This document shows, piece by piece, positions 40,900-53,220 of a DNA stretch of 64,000 nt. The stretch is taken from assembly GCF_000143415.4 (NCBI RefSeq), contig NW_003314382.1:179755-243754 (forward strand). Reading direction: 5' to 3'. Within the stretch, counting starts at the first letter, position 1, and the number at the start of each line of letters is the position of its first letter. The notes beneath the pieces are model-generated. The model was not told the DNA's origin, ran no database searches, and saw nothing but the letters and a program-made list of their open reading frames with translations. Made by a program: the position numbers and the translations under genes. This stretch comes from Selaginella moellendorffii. Lineage: Eukaryota > Streptophyta > Lycopodiopsida > Selaginellales > Selaginellaceae.

Positions 40900-42680
40900 T
40901 CATTCTCCCCTCTCTCATGAACTAGTCATAAATGGTAGCCTCAAGAAGCTAAATCAGTTTTATATAAAGGGAATCCAAAACAATATGGTTATAGAGAAAA
41001 AATGTGTAAATGGCAACACCAACATTGTGACAAACAGCCATAAAAGAAAGAAAGTAATATGGCTTTCTCACATGATAATATGGTCATGGAAACAAGAAAA
41101 TAAAAATAGAATAAATAGCTCAAATTATATAGCAATATAGATAAAACTTAAGTTTCCCCTTTCTTAGAGGAATGTCATCCAAGTTATAACCAAAACTTAG
41201 CAACATTTTCTTCACATCATCCTTGGTTTTTCATGTAGTTTTATCTATGGAATAACAATTCTATTAAACCAATAACTCCTAAGTTGTTTTATGGCATGTT
41301 TTCACCAATTTTTGAGCAAAAATATTAGATCATCCTTATCAACATTAATCTTTAAGATTTGGATAATGGATTGATCCATGATATCACCAGAGTGTTAACA
41401 TGCTTTAAGCTTGCTTATATGGAATATTGGATAAATTTTCAAACTAGTTAACAAGTCCAAAGTGTAAACAAAATCCTTCATGCACTATAAAATTGTCCAA
41501 GGCCCACAATACTATAGAGATAATTTAATATTGCCACTTTGTTATGCATTTGACAATTTAAGGAAAACTTTGTCCCCAACTTTATACTTCTAATGATGAT
41601 AATGCTCATTGTCTTATGTCTCATATTCAATTTTGCCAACTTTTGTATATCCTTCAAGAAATCACAAATATGAGACATCCGAACCAAAGCTAAACTCAAA
41701 CTCATAGGAGACCTATGTTTATAGCCATACATCACCATGAATGGAGACATGCTAATAGACAATTAATAAGTGCTATTGTGAGCAAATTTGAGCAAAAACA
41801 AATACTTTTCTTATACTTCCTAGCAAATCAAGTTTGCCATAAAAGAGATTAATATATCTTCTAACAATTGATTTATATGCTATGTTTGCCCATATGACTA
41901 TAGATGTTTACCACTATTTATACTAAGTTTAGCTTCTAGTTTCTCAAATACTATTTATCAAATAAACTTGCTAAACCAATCACTTATATATCACTTAACA
42001 AACCATAGAAACTAAATAATTAGTCTACAAACAGCTGAGCAAATTCAAGAGCTTTAATTGCCATCTTCATTAGGAAAAAGTGAAGATTATTTTCATCAAA
42101 TGATCTACAACTACCTAAATAGCATCATTTCCATGAAAGGCTTTGGGCAAGCTAGTGATAAAGTTCATCAAAAATGTTATTCCATTTATCCTTTGATACA
42201 TATGGAGGATGATAAAGGTTAATAAACTTCTGATGATTATAGTAGGTTAAACAACCATGTATATACTTCTCAACATCTAACTTCATCCTAGGTTAAACTA
42301 AATGCTTCTTCACCAACATATAAATTCCCCCAGATGCCTAACACTTAGCATATCATGACACTCAATAAAAATTTGTTTAATGAATTTATCAACACAAGGA
42401 ACCACCACACATCCCTTCTTCATTAGGATTCTATCTTATATCTCAAATGATACATTTGTCACCCTTCAAATCTATAGAGGTGTCCCTTGAAAAAGCCTTC
42501 ATATGAATATCGGTGATAAAAGAGTCAAAGTCAGTAAACTCCTTAAGTTCATCCAAAAGATTTTTGGATAGCTTCATGAACAAAATAAAATTCATCATCT
42601 TAAATAATGCATCAGCCACTTTATTTTCACCACCAATAGTGATATCTTTAGAGGACATAGCAAGGATGACTCCAAAGCAA
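40900..42680 (-). mobile_element. Ty3/gypsy pol remnant (RNase H end to integrase)
   Basis: On the minus strand: GGENKVADALFKM (RNase H end, the ADALSR-type motif) at about 42,600; a degraded zinc/integrase region with FMNFITSLPKAFHGNDAI-like sequence near 42,150; and the integrase end ISMSPFMVMYGYKHRSPMSL at 41,760-41,700. Many stops. No LTR recognised. Confidence 0.8.
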
Positions 42681-42828
42681 AGGCAACTATATCAAAAGCA
42701 ATATGAGGAATTTGAGTAGAAAGATATTCTCAAGGTGATGAATGTCATATTCAATAGAAATGTGACACACTCTTCAACAATAGAACTGTTAATGGTTAAG
42801 AGTGGTAGAGATGAGTAGTTTTTGACAG

Positions 42829-43700
42829 ATGGTGAATTGCAAGCAAGGAGATCAAGAAAAAGCTCATGATTACAATAAGAAGATGATTCTTTTCAGTGAT
42901 AACCTTCAAAGTATGAAGTTGGGTTTTTTAAATGCCATTGGAACTTTGTTGATTCTTGGATTGAATGAAAAGTTTCAGAAGGCCAGATTAGAGCTCCAGA
43001 CAACTCACACACAACCAAATCTTGATCAAGTCATCACCAACATTCATCATTATATAAATTTGAGTGACATTTTTTATGATAAAAACAACCTTGGAAGATA
43101 GTAAGGACTAGTAGAAAGAAAAGGAGATTGATGGCTTTAGTTGCAAGAATGTTAAAGTGCTTCTCCAATAAATGATTCAAGACGTCTGGGAATTCAATGG
43201 AGCAAACTTGCATGAAGCACGGAAATTTGTAATGAATGTTGTGGGTTTAAACATCTTCCAATTCTCTAAGTTCACAAGATGATTGTAAATGTAAAATACT
43301 AATTGCCACTCTTGCAATAATAGACTACAATGAACATGATGATTTCTTGGAAGATATTTTAAGTTTTGAGGACTTATCTAGTTTTCACACAAATGATGCT
43401 GAGATTGGGAAGTGTCAGAATTTAAGTTAGCTTCTGGATAGTGGAGCTACACACCTCAGATAGAGCTCTCTTTTGTCAAATAAGATATAGGAAGTTCTTA
43501 ATGTCTATAAGTATTGGAAGTGGTGAGGATTTATGAATAATTGCTTTTGGTACAATCTATTTTCCCATTTTCAGTCTTGAGATTACTAATGTTTTATATG
43601 TCCCGAAGCTTGTTCATCATCTTTTATCTATCTCTTTAGAACAAGGAATCTATATGTTTTTTCATATGACAAGGTTCTCACTTATCTTTTTTTAATGCTC
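42829..43700 (+). mobile_element. Ty1/copia gag-protease remnant
   Basis: A gag-like ORF (42,829-43,101; LNEKFQKARLELQTT, a UBN2-type gag end) is followed by degraded sequence with a protease motif LLDSGATHL at about 43,435 and a pre-integrase-like stretch to 43,690. Parts match 31,620-32,160. Confidence 0.78.
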
Positions 43701-43734
43701 CTTGAACCTATACACTGAAGGACTTAAATTCACA

Positions 43735-44350
43735 ATGTCCAAGCCTGCCCCTTTATTTCCACCTTTTCCACCAACAGAACCCGACCCAACGAGTGTATGG
43801 ACTTCGTCTATAAGAAGTATAACATTGCCTGGTGATATCAAGCATGTCAGATACAGCATTCTAAGTATAAATAACGGAAAACTTCACCTGCTTTTCGCGT
43901 TTTCTCTATGAGGCGTGTAACCCGAAATTCTAGTTCACCCCGCTCCTTAGCTCCAGCAAGAAGCAATCCCATATCCAGAGACATCACTCGCTTCCCCTGT
44001 ATGCGCAAGCAAGAATAAGTAAACTTCACCGCAGTTTAAAAAATCTACTCACCGTGAGAAACTCTGGAACGTTTCCACTCGCAATACGTATGGGAAGGCC
44101 TTCAACAATCGCTGTCTTGCCAACGCCAGGCTCTCCAAGCAAGATGGGATTGTTTTTTGTTCTTCTTCCTAGAATCTGTACAACTCTTTGCACTTCACTG
44201 TCTCGGCCATCAATTTTCCCGTCACTAGCACGTAAGGTAAGATCCACACAAAAATCGTTGAGAGCACCTTTTTCTAGAAGACGGCGAGGTAAGACGACAA
44301 GCATCGAAAGCAAACTAATAAGTAAAGAGCGAACCTTTTCTACCAGGCTT
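43735..44350 (-). pseudogene. CLPD fragment 1 (exons 3-5)
   Basis: Minus-strand match to exons and introns 3-5 of the CLPD gene at 59.4-60.0 kb: [58 protein letters not shown], and the [11 protein letters not shown] region. It carries lesions (DPVI missing after KID, EFRVT for ESRVT, premature ends). Introns are retained, so it arose by DNA duplication and not by retroposition. Confidence 0.9.
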
Positions 44351-45180
44351 CAATAAATTCACAACGTCCAAGCCTGCCCCTTTATTTCCACTTCTTCCAC
44401 CAACGAAGGCCGAGCCAACGAGCATATGGACTTTGCCTCTAGAAGTATAACGTTGCCTTGTGATATCAAGCATGTTAGATATATCATTCTAAGTATAAAC
44501 AAACCAAAAAACAACTTTACCTGCTGCTCGTGTTTTCTCTAATTCACCACGCTCCTTAGCCCCAGCAAACAATTCCATATCCAGAGACAGGGCTCACTTC
44601 TCCTGTATGTGCCAGCAGAAACATGTAAACTTCACTGCAATTCTAGAACGCTTCTATGGCAAGGCCTTCAGCAATCGCTGTCTTGCCAACGCTAGGCTCT
44701 CCAAGTAAGATGGAATTGTTTTTTGGTTGTACAACTCTTTGCAACTTCATTGTCTCGGCCATTGAAAAGATCAATTTTCCGTCACTAGCATGTCCACACA
44801 ATAATCGTTGAGAGCGGTAAGACGACAAGCACCAAAAGCAAACAAATGAGTACCTTTTCTATCAGGACGTTTGCTTGAAGAGGCTGGCAGACTCACAGTA
44901 TTCTTCCGTCCTTGGCAAGTAGTTTCAGCTTTTAGCTTTTGCTTTTTCAATCCAAGCCTGAAAGAAACAGTTGAGGCACACTCAATAAACCATTTCTATC
45001 TATCACGTATTTGTCAATAATCTTAGTACGTCATATGCTCTGGGGTGATGTAGTTCTTCTTCGACTGCTCCAGAGCCGCCTGATGGTGACGCCAGACGAC
45101 CTCCATTCCTCTTCTTGGCAATCAAGATTACATCGCGGCCGTGCTCGAAAATACGCGCCTGGTGCATGGTCATAGATGAA
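44351..45180 (-). pseudogene. CLPD fragment 2 (parts of exons 1-5), more decayed
   Basis: The minus strand starts with [12 protein letters not shown], then pieces of exon 1 (NYITPEH-like), exon 2, and exon 3 with large deletions ([16 protein letters not shown]), followed by exon 4/5 remnants. It lies directly upstream of fragment 1 in the same orientation, so two partial copies stand in tandem. Confidence 0.85.
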
Positions 45181-45607
45181 ATCCAGAGTTTCCGGATTGG
45201 AGCTATAAAATTAAAGTCCAACGGCCTCGAATCATCATTATGTCCTGATCTAATTGTTCTTTTCTTTTTACCTCTAAATTCATTCATTCATTCATGTTAC
45301 TTGTTTACAAGGTTTCCACCAAGAATCATGACACCAATGGATTCAAGTATGCAAGTGTGACAATTGGTCTATTTGTCATCCAATTTCGTCAGCATCGATG
45401 TTGTCTGCCTCGTCCCTTGTAGTGGATGCTGTTTCAGCTGGCATTGCCCTGTTTGGTTGTGGATGGACGCGAGTGCTGGATTCCTCACCTTGTCCCTTGT
45501 AGTGGATGTGGTTTGGTTGTGGGCGCCAGAGCGACAAGTTTCCTCGCTCACCCTGCGGTTGCGGCTACTTTTATAGTTCTAAATATGTATATTAAGTTCT
45601 TTTTTAT
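45181..45607. other. Intergenic region with short imperfect tandem repeat
   Basis: CCCTTGTAGTGGATG occurs at about 45,414 and 45,492 within two ~80-bp related units. No gene recognised. Confidence 0.5.
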
Positions 45608-46967
45608 TTATGAAATAGAACATAATATTTTCTTTTGATTATTTTCATTCATTGGTATATATGAATGAGTATATTTCATTCCTGGTACTAATACTGGTTT
45701 AAACTTTTGTAATTTTGCATACCTTTGAAGTATATGTAGCATATATTGATATACATAATCTGTTGAGAGTTGTTCTTTCAAAAAGTTCTGACCACATTTT
45801 CCAACCATAGCAGCCTTTTAAGTAAAGAAATTTGTTAAACTTAAATACAATTATATTAGAAAACCAACCTTATAGATATTAGAATTACTCCATTGTATGG
45901 CTTCTTGAATAGAATCACAAATATTTTCTCTAGTAATTGGTAGAAAATGAACATGTGGAAGTAAAGACCTTGAGAAGAAATCCCAATAATATGGTTCAAT
46001 CCTTAACATTGTTGATCCACATGACAATATATACTTCAAACTCACTGACCAAGCATTGCCTTCGGCATAGATTTTATATCTAGAATTCATATAAGTTAAC
46101 TGTTACACAAAAATAAATCTTACCTTGAGAAACACTGGTTGGACAAATCAGAATTGGTAAAATTGGCCTTTTCTTCTGTAATCCAATCCTGAAAAAACAA
46201 ATCAATATAATAAGTTGATAATTATAGATTTATAAACCTGATGTTGAATTAGAATATTTGTAGAGTTGCACTTAACCAGATTAGACCTTATTAGTCCCAT
46301 TTGCGTATTTCCTCTCCAATATGCAATAGGTTTTCTTCTAAACCAATCAATCTTTTCGGCCTCTGTAAAGATTCTTTCACTCTCAATGCTCCAAGGAAGG
46401 ATATTTACTTCTGGCCTGCAAAGACAATCAACAAAAAACATTGAAAAACTAGAGAATTTACCATCCCCATATAGACCAATCTGGAAAGACAATGTCATAA
46501 TGCCGATTTCTTGTTGTGCAATACCCAAAAACAGGGGGAGGTGATGTGAAGAGGTAACGCCATCTGGGAACGAGGGGATGGTCTTGGCAATTAAACATAA
46601 TATCCACATCAGGAACCATTCCAGGGAACTTATTCAACAACATTGCCAATCCCTTGAGTGTGTATTCAGCCCTGGTTTGAAAGCACTGCTTGTATGTCTG
46701 AGTATATAGCTTACCACCCAGAATGATCACCCTAAAATAAGCCTTCTCCTTGCCAGCTTCAAGAGCTTTCCTAGTTATCCCACCCTTCCATGGTGCAAGA
46801 TCATGTTCTATCCACTTGAAATAAGAGGGACATGTTTGGTTACCCAAGAAGTGACAACTGTGAATTCGTGCTCTATGCTGTGGTGGATTTGATTCAGTAA
46901 ATGATAGCAAAAGTAGTGACGCTCCTAAGGCAACAACGCAAAACCAACCAAGAACGAGCTTAGACAT
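45608..46967 (-). CDS. GT90 family glycosyltransferase (CAP10/POGLUT-like), five exons
   Basis: Exons (minus) 46967-46462, 46415-46238, 46188-46124, 46079-45869 and 45814-45608, in phase, 388 residues. An N-terminal signal anchor (LVLGWFCVVALGASLLLLSF) predicts a type-II Golgi/ER membrane protein. The GT90 (formerly DUF821) domain shows CPSYFKWIEHDLAPWKGGIT, then VDIMFNCQDHP, FPDWSIWGWPEVN, IAYWRGNTQMGLIRSNLVKC, YKIYAEGNAWSVSLKYILSC and LPITRENICDSIQEAI. The family transfers sugars to proteins or cell-wall glycans; plant substrates are poorly known. The gene is strikingly AT-rich against its neighbours. Its start is 93 bp from the start of the divergent PPR gene. Confidence 0.9.
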
Positions 46968-47060
46968 CTTAGAACCCTATATTAAATCGGCAAACTGTTA
47001 AAATAACAGGTGAAAGATTTAGGGCTCCAAAGACTCGAAGAATCCTGGCGGAATTATGGC

Positions 47061-49926
47061 ATGCTGCGACGCTGTGATCGATCTCTCTTTCAGATCCGGG
47101 TCTCTCGGCATCCACATTCGCTCTTCGCGATGGCGCTCCAAGAGAAAGAAGCTGTAAGTTTGATTTCCTCCCTCGATGATGCGTGCTTGATGATCTTCTT
47201 TGTAGCGTGTGAGTCACGAGGAGCCGGATGTGGTTCCTGTTGTGATTTTCGCACTGAAAGCGTGCAGCAGCTTGAGAGATTTAGAGACCGGGACGATTAT
47301 CCACGCTCATGCCATCGAATCCAGTCATGATTCTTGCAGCATTCGTGTGGCCAGCAGCCTGATTAATATGTATGCGAAGTGTGGAAGCATGGCGCTCGCG
47401 AGGGCCGTGTTTGATGCCATGCCAACGATTCGCGACGTTGTCTCGTGGACTACTATGATTGCCGGGTATGCCGAGAATGGGGAAATTGATTTGGCATTCA
47501 CTCTCTTTTCTACCATGCAACAGGAAGGCTGTGCTCCAAACGAGCGGACTTTCACTGCTGTTCTCAAGGCGTGCGCGGGGCTGGCGTCGAGAGAAAGAGG
47601 CCGAGAACTCCATGGAAAGATTTGGAAGGTGAAAAGTCTGGAGAGGGGCAGGGCTCTTCACTTGCAAGCAGCGAGCACTGGATTCGAGGGGGATGCTTTC
47701 GTTTGTAGCAGCGTGGTGGAGATGTATGCAAAGTGTGGGAGCTTGGTCGATGCGAAGGCAGTGTTCGACAGGATGAGCTCGCCGGACATCGTGGCCTGGA
47801 CAGTTTTGATGCTGGGATATGTCGAGAACGAAGAGGAAGATCTGGCACTGGAACTTCTGGCGTCCATGAAAGAGAACGCGCGGTGCGCTCCAAATGCTCG
47901 AACGTTGTCAGTGGCTGTGAAGGCCTGCACGAGTCTGGCTTTGAAAGAAGAGGGACAGGTCGTCGCTGGCACAAAACTCGTCAAACTAGCTTCTCTGGAG
48001 AAAGGAATGTCGGTTCACAGTGAAGCCGTCAAGACTGGCTGGATCTCGGAGAGTTTTCTGGCAACCAGCCTTGTGGACATGTATGGGAAGTGTGGTACAC
48101 TGCTGGATGCACGCATGATATTTGATAAGATGGACTCCAGCAATGTGGTATCGTGGAACTCACTCATCCTCGGCTATGTAGAAAACGATGAGGAAGATTT
48201 GGCTCTTGCTGTTTTCAAGTCTATGGATGGTTTCTGCGAGCTCGATTCTCGAACGTTTGTTGCTGCAACGAAGGCTTGTAGCAACTTGGCAGCCAAAGAA
48301 CAGGCGAGGAAACTTGATGGAAAGCTGGTGAAGGTAAGGTCTTTGGAGAAGGGCCGTGAAGTTCATGGCTTAGCGGGGAGCTGTGACAGGGATGCATTCC
48401 TGGGATCTGCTTTGGTGGAGATGTATTCTCAGTGTGGAAGCTTGGTTGATGCATGGAGAGCCTACGGGGAGATGAGTTATCCTGATGTTGTGGCGTGGAC
48501 TACTTTGATCCTGGCTTATGCTGAGAATGGAGAAGAAAGCCGGGCTCTGGAAGTTTTCGAGTTCATGAAGCCGGAAGGTTGCGAGCCAGACTCGGGGGTT
48601 TTCATTGCTGCAATCAGAGCTTGTGGGAGACTAGCCGAGAATTGTTTACCAGGCAGCAAGCTGAAGGCTCTTGAGAAAACGATGATGGTTCACTCTCAAG
48701 CTTTGAGGTACTCCTTGGACTTGAGCATCTTCTTCGACAACACGCTCGTGGACACTTATGCAAAGTGTGGGAGCTTGGAAGATTCACGCAGGGCATTCGA
48801 CAGGATGTCTTCTCACAGCGTGGTTTCGTGGACTGTTTTGATGGCCGGCTGCGTGGAGAACGGGAACGAAGAACTGGCCCTGGAACTTTTCTCAGTCATG
48901 GGAGTTGAGCCCGACGCGCAGTCTTATGTTGCTGCATTGAACGCATGCATTGCTCTTGCTGTAGGAGAGCCAGGGAAGCATGTCGACGATGGAAAGGCTG
49001 TGAAGCTACGAGCTCTAGACAGAGGCATGGCTATCCATTCTCAAGCAGCAGCCGGGTGCTGGGAGGCAGACTTTTTTGTTAGCAGCACCCTGGTGGAGTT
49101 ATATGCGCGGTGTGGAAATATGCTCGATGCCAGAATGGTCTTCGACAGGATGCCATGCCATGATCTCGTCTCCTGGAACACGTTAATTCTCGGTTATGCC
49201 GAGAATGGTGAGGAAGAATTTGCTCTCAAGCTATACCTTGAGCTCCAGGAAAACGAGGAGCTCTACTCGGCTGATGCGCAAACTTTCGCCGCTGCTCTCA
49301 AGGCCTGTAGCAATCAGGTGGATTTGGAAACAGGGAGAAGGCTGCACAGAGAAATTTGCAGAGCTGGGGATGAAAACGATGAAGTTCTAGCTGCTTGCTT
49401 GGTGGATTTGTATGGCAAGTGTGGAAGCACGATTAATTCTCGGCTGGTCTTTGACTCTACGCCCGGAGAAGACATGGTAAGCTGGAACGCTCTGTTAGCA
49501 TCTTACGCTCGTCAAGGGGATTCTGACGAGGTTCTCGGTCTCTTTCACAGGATGCAAGACGAAGCTCTTGGAGCTGATGGTATTACTTTTGTCTCAGTTT
49601 TGACGGCATGCAGTCATGCTGGCCTTGTCGAGCGGGGCACTCGCTACTTTGAGGAAATGATGTCCAAGTATGGTGTAAAACCCGACATTGATCACTACCA
49701 CTGCGTGGTTGATCTTCTCGGCCGAGCCAACCGGCTGGATGAGGCTGTTGCCATGGTGAGAAGGATGCCTTTTGAGCCGAGTTCACTGACTTGGAGGACT
49801 GTGCTAGGTGCTTGTGGCAAGTGGAAAAACTCGAGCATCGGGCAGCTAGCGTTCGAGTCACTGCTGGAGCTTGGTGATGATCGAGATGTTGCAGCAGCCT
49901 ATTTATTGATGGTGAAAGCCCGATGA
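47061..49926 (+). CDS. Large PLS-type PPR protein, two exons, probably mitochondrial
   Basis: Exon 1 47061-47153 and exon 2 47206-49926 (GT-AG, phase 0), about 937 residues. Exon 1 supplies an Arg-rich presequence (MLRRCDRSLFQIRVSRHPHS), which suggests mitochondrial import; a shorter start at 47130 (MALQEKEA) is possible. The body has repeating ~95-100-residue modules of PLS motifs (MYAKCGSLVDAKAVFDRMSS, IVAWTVLMLGYVENEEEDLA, SMKENARCAPNARTLSVAVK). The end is GITFVSVLTACSHAGLVERG with MVRRMPFEPSSLTWRTVLGA and a truncated E-like tail. No DYW. Partial copies of its tail precede each O-methyltransferase copy. Confidence 0.9.
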
Positions 49927-50081
49927 AGATATAGTTTTTGCAACCTTGACTTTGTCACGCAAGGATATTTTCCGACTTTGTCAAGCGTCCATCTTAAAAT
50001 ACACTAGAAAAGAAGTGACATTTCAGCCAGGCTGAAAGAAGGCTCTCATTTACTCTCATCCTTTCAGAAGCAGAAGGCAGT

Positions 50082-51207
50082 ATGGCGCCTAGCACCATGA
50101 GTGAAGATGCTCAAGGCCACTTTGATCTCAAGAGCATGATCTTCTCGCTGGTGACTCCTTTCATGCTCAAGGCTGTGGTGCTGCTCGGCATTCCCGAGAT
50201 GATCTCCAAGGCAGGCCCGCTCTCCCTCAAGCAGATCGTGTCACGTCTCTCAAATGTCAAGAACTTTCAGCCGGACCTCCTCGAGAGAATCCTCCAGTTT
50301 CTGGTCCACAAGCGGGCACTGAGCGAGAAGATCGACGAGAAAGATGGAGAAACGTACTACGGCCTCACTCCAATCTCAAAGTGGCTCGCGGAAGAGCACC
50401 ATCTCCTGCTCTTGTGCACGCACGAGTATCCCATGGCCGCGTTCCAAAAGGTGAACGAAGCAGTGCTGGATGGAGGCCACGCTTACGAGATGGCCAACAA
50501 AAGTCGTGTTTGGGAGCACGACCCCGGCCACGGCGACGAGTACGTGAAGCTGCTCAACGATGCTATGGTCGCTTGGAGCAGCGTCACAATCTCCCTCGTC
50601 CTCGAGCACTACGATGGATTCAAAGACGTGAAGAAGCTCGTGGATGTTGGCGGTGGCCTTGGAATGTGCATGGGCAAGATTGTGGAGAAGTATCCCCACA
50701 TCGAAGGTGTCAACTTTGATCTCCCTCACACCGTTTCGAGCGCTCCAGCCTTTCCCGGTAAGATTCAAGACACATCTTCTTTTGATTTCTTCATGTTTTT
50801 TCTTAACAGGTGTTGCTCATGTGGGAGGCAACATGTTTGAGAGTGTTCCAAGTGCTGACGCTCTTCTTATCAAGGTACTCTGTCTTCTTTTCCTTGAGGT
50901 TGTGATCGTCGTGGTGTTTCTTCAGTCTGTTATCATCAATTTTAGCGACGAGGATTGCCTCAAGATGCTGGCGAATTGCTACAAAGCTCTGCCACGAGGA
51001 GGCAAACTGATAGTGATCGAGCTCATATACTCCAAGGAGGGACCATTCGAGATGGACCTGGACATGATTATGATCGGCTTCACCGACGGTGGCAAGACCA
51101 GGCGATTTGAAGAACACAAAGCGCTGCTCGAGAACAGTGGCTTTGGCAACGTTTCCCTCGTGGCCGTTCCTTCCAAGGAGCAAGTTATAGAAGCTTACAA
51201 GCTCTAA
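50082..51207 (+). CDS. COMT-type O-methyltransferase-like protein, three exons (copy B)
   Basis: Exons 50082-50757, 50810-50874 and 50926-51207, 340 residues, in phase. It has the same architecture as copy A: LVDVGGGLGMCMG (SAM motif, about 187-194), VNFDLPH, HVGGNMFESVP, and at 251-256 INFSDE in place of the catalytic HDWSDE. Differences from copy A are scattered conservative changes (SRVWEH for VRLWEH, NDAMVAW for NKATLAW). Both copies are intact, so the altered active site has been kept under an open frame. It lies 155 bp behind the PPR stop, in the same orientation. Confidence 0.88.
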
Positions 51208-51731
51208 ACAAAGTGAATGAGATGTTTGTGCTAGTTGTATTTTAGAGTTTATTGTCGCCGTTGACAATATGGACTGCTCCAGTGTTGAAGCGAGCATCAT
51301 CGATAAAAATAAAAGAGTTTGAGGCTTGGATAATATTCTTCCTGGAGATTTTGCCGCTTGGGGATAGGTGGCCTAAACCATGAAGAATTTCGCACTCTGG
51401 ACGCGTGACCGACGCCATGGAGTGCTTGGTATGTCAACTGCTGCTTAACTTTTGTGACAACTATAGCATATGGATACGGTGATGTTGGCTCGAATCAGGA
51501 GTGTGTCATTTCATCGTCTTACATCGATCATTGCTGAATGATAGAGATGTTGCAGCAGTTTCCTCGTTTGATTATTTTGCGGTAGCGAAGACTTACATTT
51601 ATTTATAGATCTTTCGACACAACATGGCCTCAAATGGCCATATGACATTCTGCCTTGACTCTACATTGACTATGTTCACTTTGAATTGACTTTATTTTAC
51701 TTTCTTGAGTGCCGGTGACAAAAATTTGCAG
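51208..51731. other. Spacer between OMT copy B and the PPR remnant
   Basis: 3' flank of the OMT and AT-rich DNA. No exon recognised. Confidence 0.5.
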
Positions 51732-51977
51732 AACTGGGGATGAAACCAATGAAGCTCTCGGTTGGTCTTCGACTCTACGCCCGGAGAAGACATGGTAAAA
51801 CGCTCTAGCAGCTTCACGAAGTTTTCAGCCTCTTTCATAAGATGCAAGACGAAGCGTTTGGATTACTTTCGTCTCAGTTTTACTGGCGTTGGGCAGCTAG
51901 CATTCAAGTCACTGCTGGAGCTTGATGATGATCAAGATGATGCAGGAGCCTATTTATTGATCGTGAAATCCCGATGA
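51732..51977 (+). pseudogene. PPR 3'-end remnant (copy B)
   Basis: Decayed tail of the 47-50 kb PPR gene: AGAACTGGGGATGAAACC, then STPGEDMVK, a deletion joined to FTKFSASF, then GVGQLAFKSLLELDDDQD and the stop. The deletion join is shared with remnant A at 34.1 kb. Confidence 0.88.
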
Positions 51978-52144
51978 AGATATAGTTTTTGCAACCCTGA
52001 CTTTGTCACGCAAGGATATTTTCCGACTTTGTCACGCTGTTCTGGCAGCGTGGACCTTAAAATACAGTAGACAGGGAAGTGACATTTCAACCAGTCTTAA
52101 AGAAGGTTCTCATTTACTCTCGCCTTTCAGAATCAATAGGCAGT

Positions 52145-53117
52145 ATGGTGCCTGGATCTAGCACCATGAATGAAGATGCTCAAGGCCACTTTGATCTCTC
52201 TTCTCGCTATCGTGTCATGTCTCTCGAACGCGAAGAACTGTCAGCCGGATCTCCTCGAGAGACTCCTCCAGTTTCTGGTCCACAAGGGGGCACTGAGCAA
52301 GAAGATCGACGAGAAAGATGGAGAAACGTACTACGGCCTCACTCCAATCTCAAAGGGGCTTGCGGAGGAGCATCATCACCTGCTGCTATGCACGCACGCG
52401 CTGAATGGTGCTGAAGGTGCACGTCCTAAAGGTGGTGCTGAATGGAGGCCACGCTTACGAGATTGCCAACAAATGTCGTGTTTGGGAGCACGACCCTGGC
52501 CACGGCGACGAGTACGTGAAGCTGCTCAACGATGCTATGGTCGCGTGGAGCAGCGTCACCATCTCCCTCGTCCTCGAGCACTACGATGGCTTCAAAGACG
52601 TGAAGAAGCTCGTGGATGGTGGCCTTGGAATGTGCATGGGCAAGATCGTGGAGAAATATCCCCACATCGAAGGTGCCAACTTTGATCTCCCTCACACTGT
52701 TGAGATCCAGCCATTCCCGGTAAGGATTAAAGTTTTGTTTCTGATTCCTCCATGTCTTTATGCTTTTTTAGGTGTTACTGCAAATATGTTTGAGAGTGTA
52801 CCAAGTGCTCATGCTCTTTTTTATCAAGGTTGCTCTTTGTTTTGATCATTGGTGTTTCTTCAGTCTACTTTGCTCAATTTTAGCGACGAGGATTGCCTGA
52901 AGATGCTGGCGAATTGCAACAAAGCTCGGCCACGAGGAGGCAAAATGATAGTGGTCGACCTTATGTACTCCAAGGACGGAGCTGGACCTACACCGACGGT
53001 GGCAAGACCAGGCGATTTGAAGAACACATGGTGCTGCTTGAAAAAAGTGGCTTTGGCAACGTTTCCCTCGTGAACGTTCCGTCCAAGGAGCAAGTTATTG
53101 AAGCTTACAAACTGTAA
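52145..53117 (+). pseudogene. O-methyltransferase pseudogene
   Basis: It begins like an OMT (ATGGTGCCTGGATCTAGCAC, then NEDAQGHFDL) but lacks about 80 bp coding the MIFSLVTPFMLK region. It is frameshifted at several places (TCTCTTCTCGCTATCG; loss after CTATGCACGCACG; VDGGLG with a codon pair missing from VDVGGGLG) and lacks the LDMIMIGF block. The active-site region also reads NFSDED. Splice sites are partly lost. Confidence 0.88.
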
Positions 53118-53220
53118 ATAAACAATGTTTTGTGTTTAATATACATTTTTCAACAAAAAGGTGAGTGAAGATCAAGCACAATATAACATTGAATTGTTCA
53201 TTCATCATAGAATTTACATT

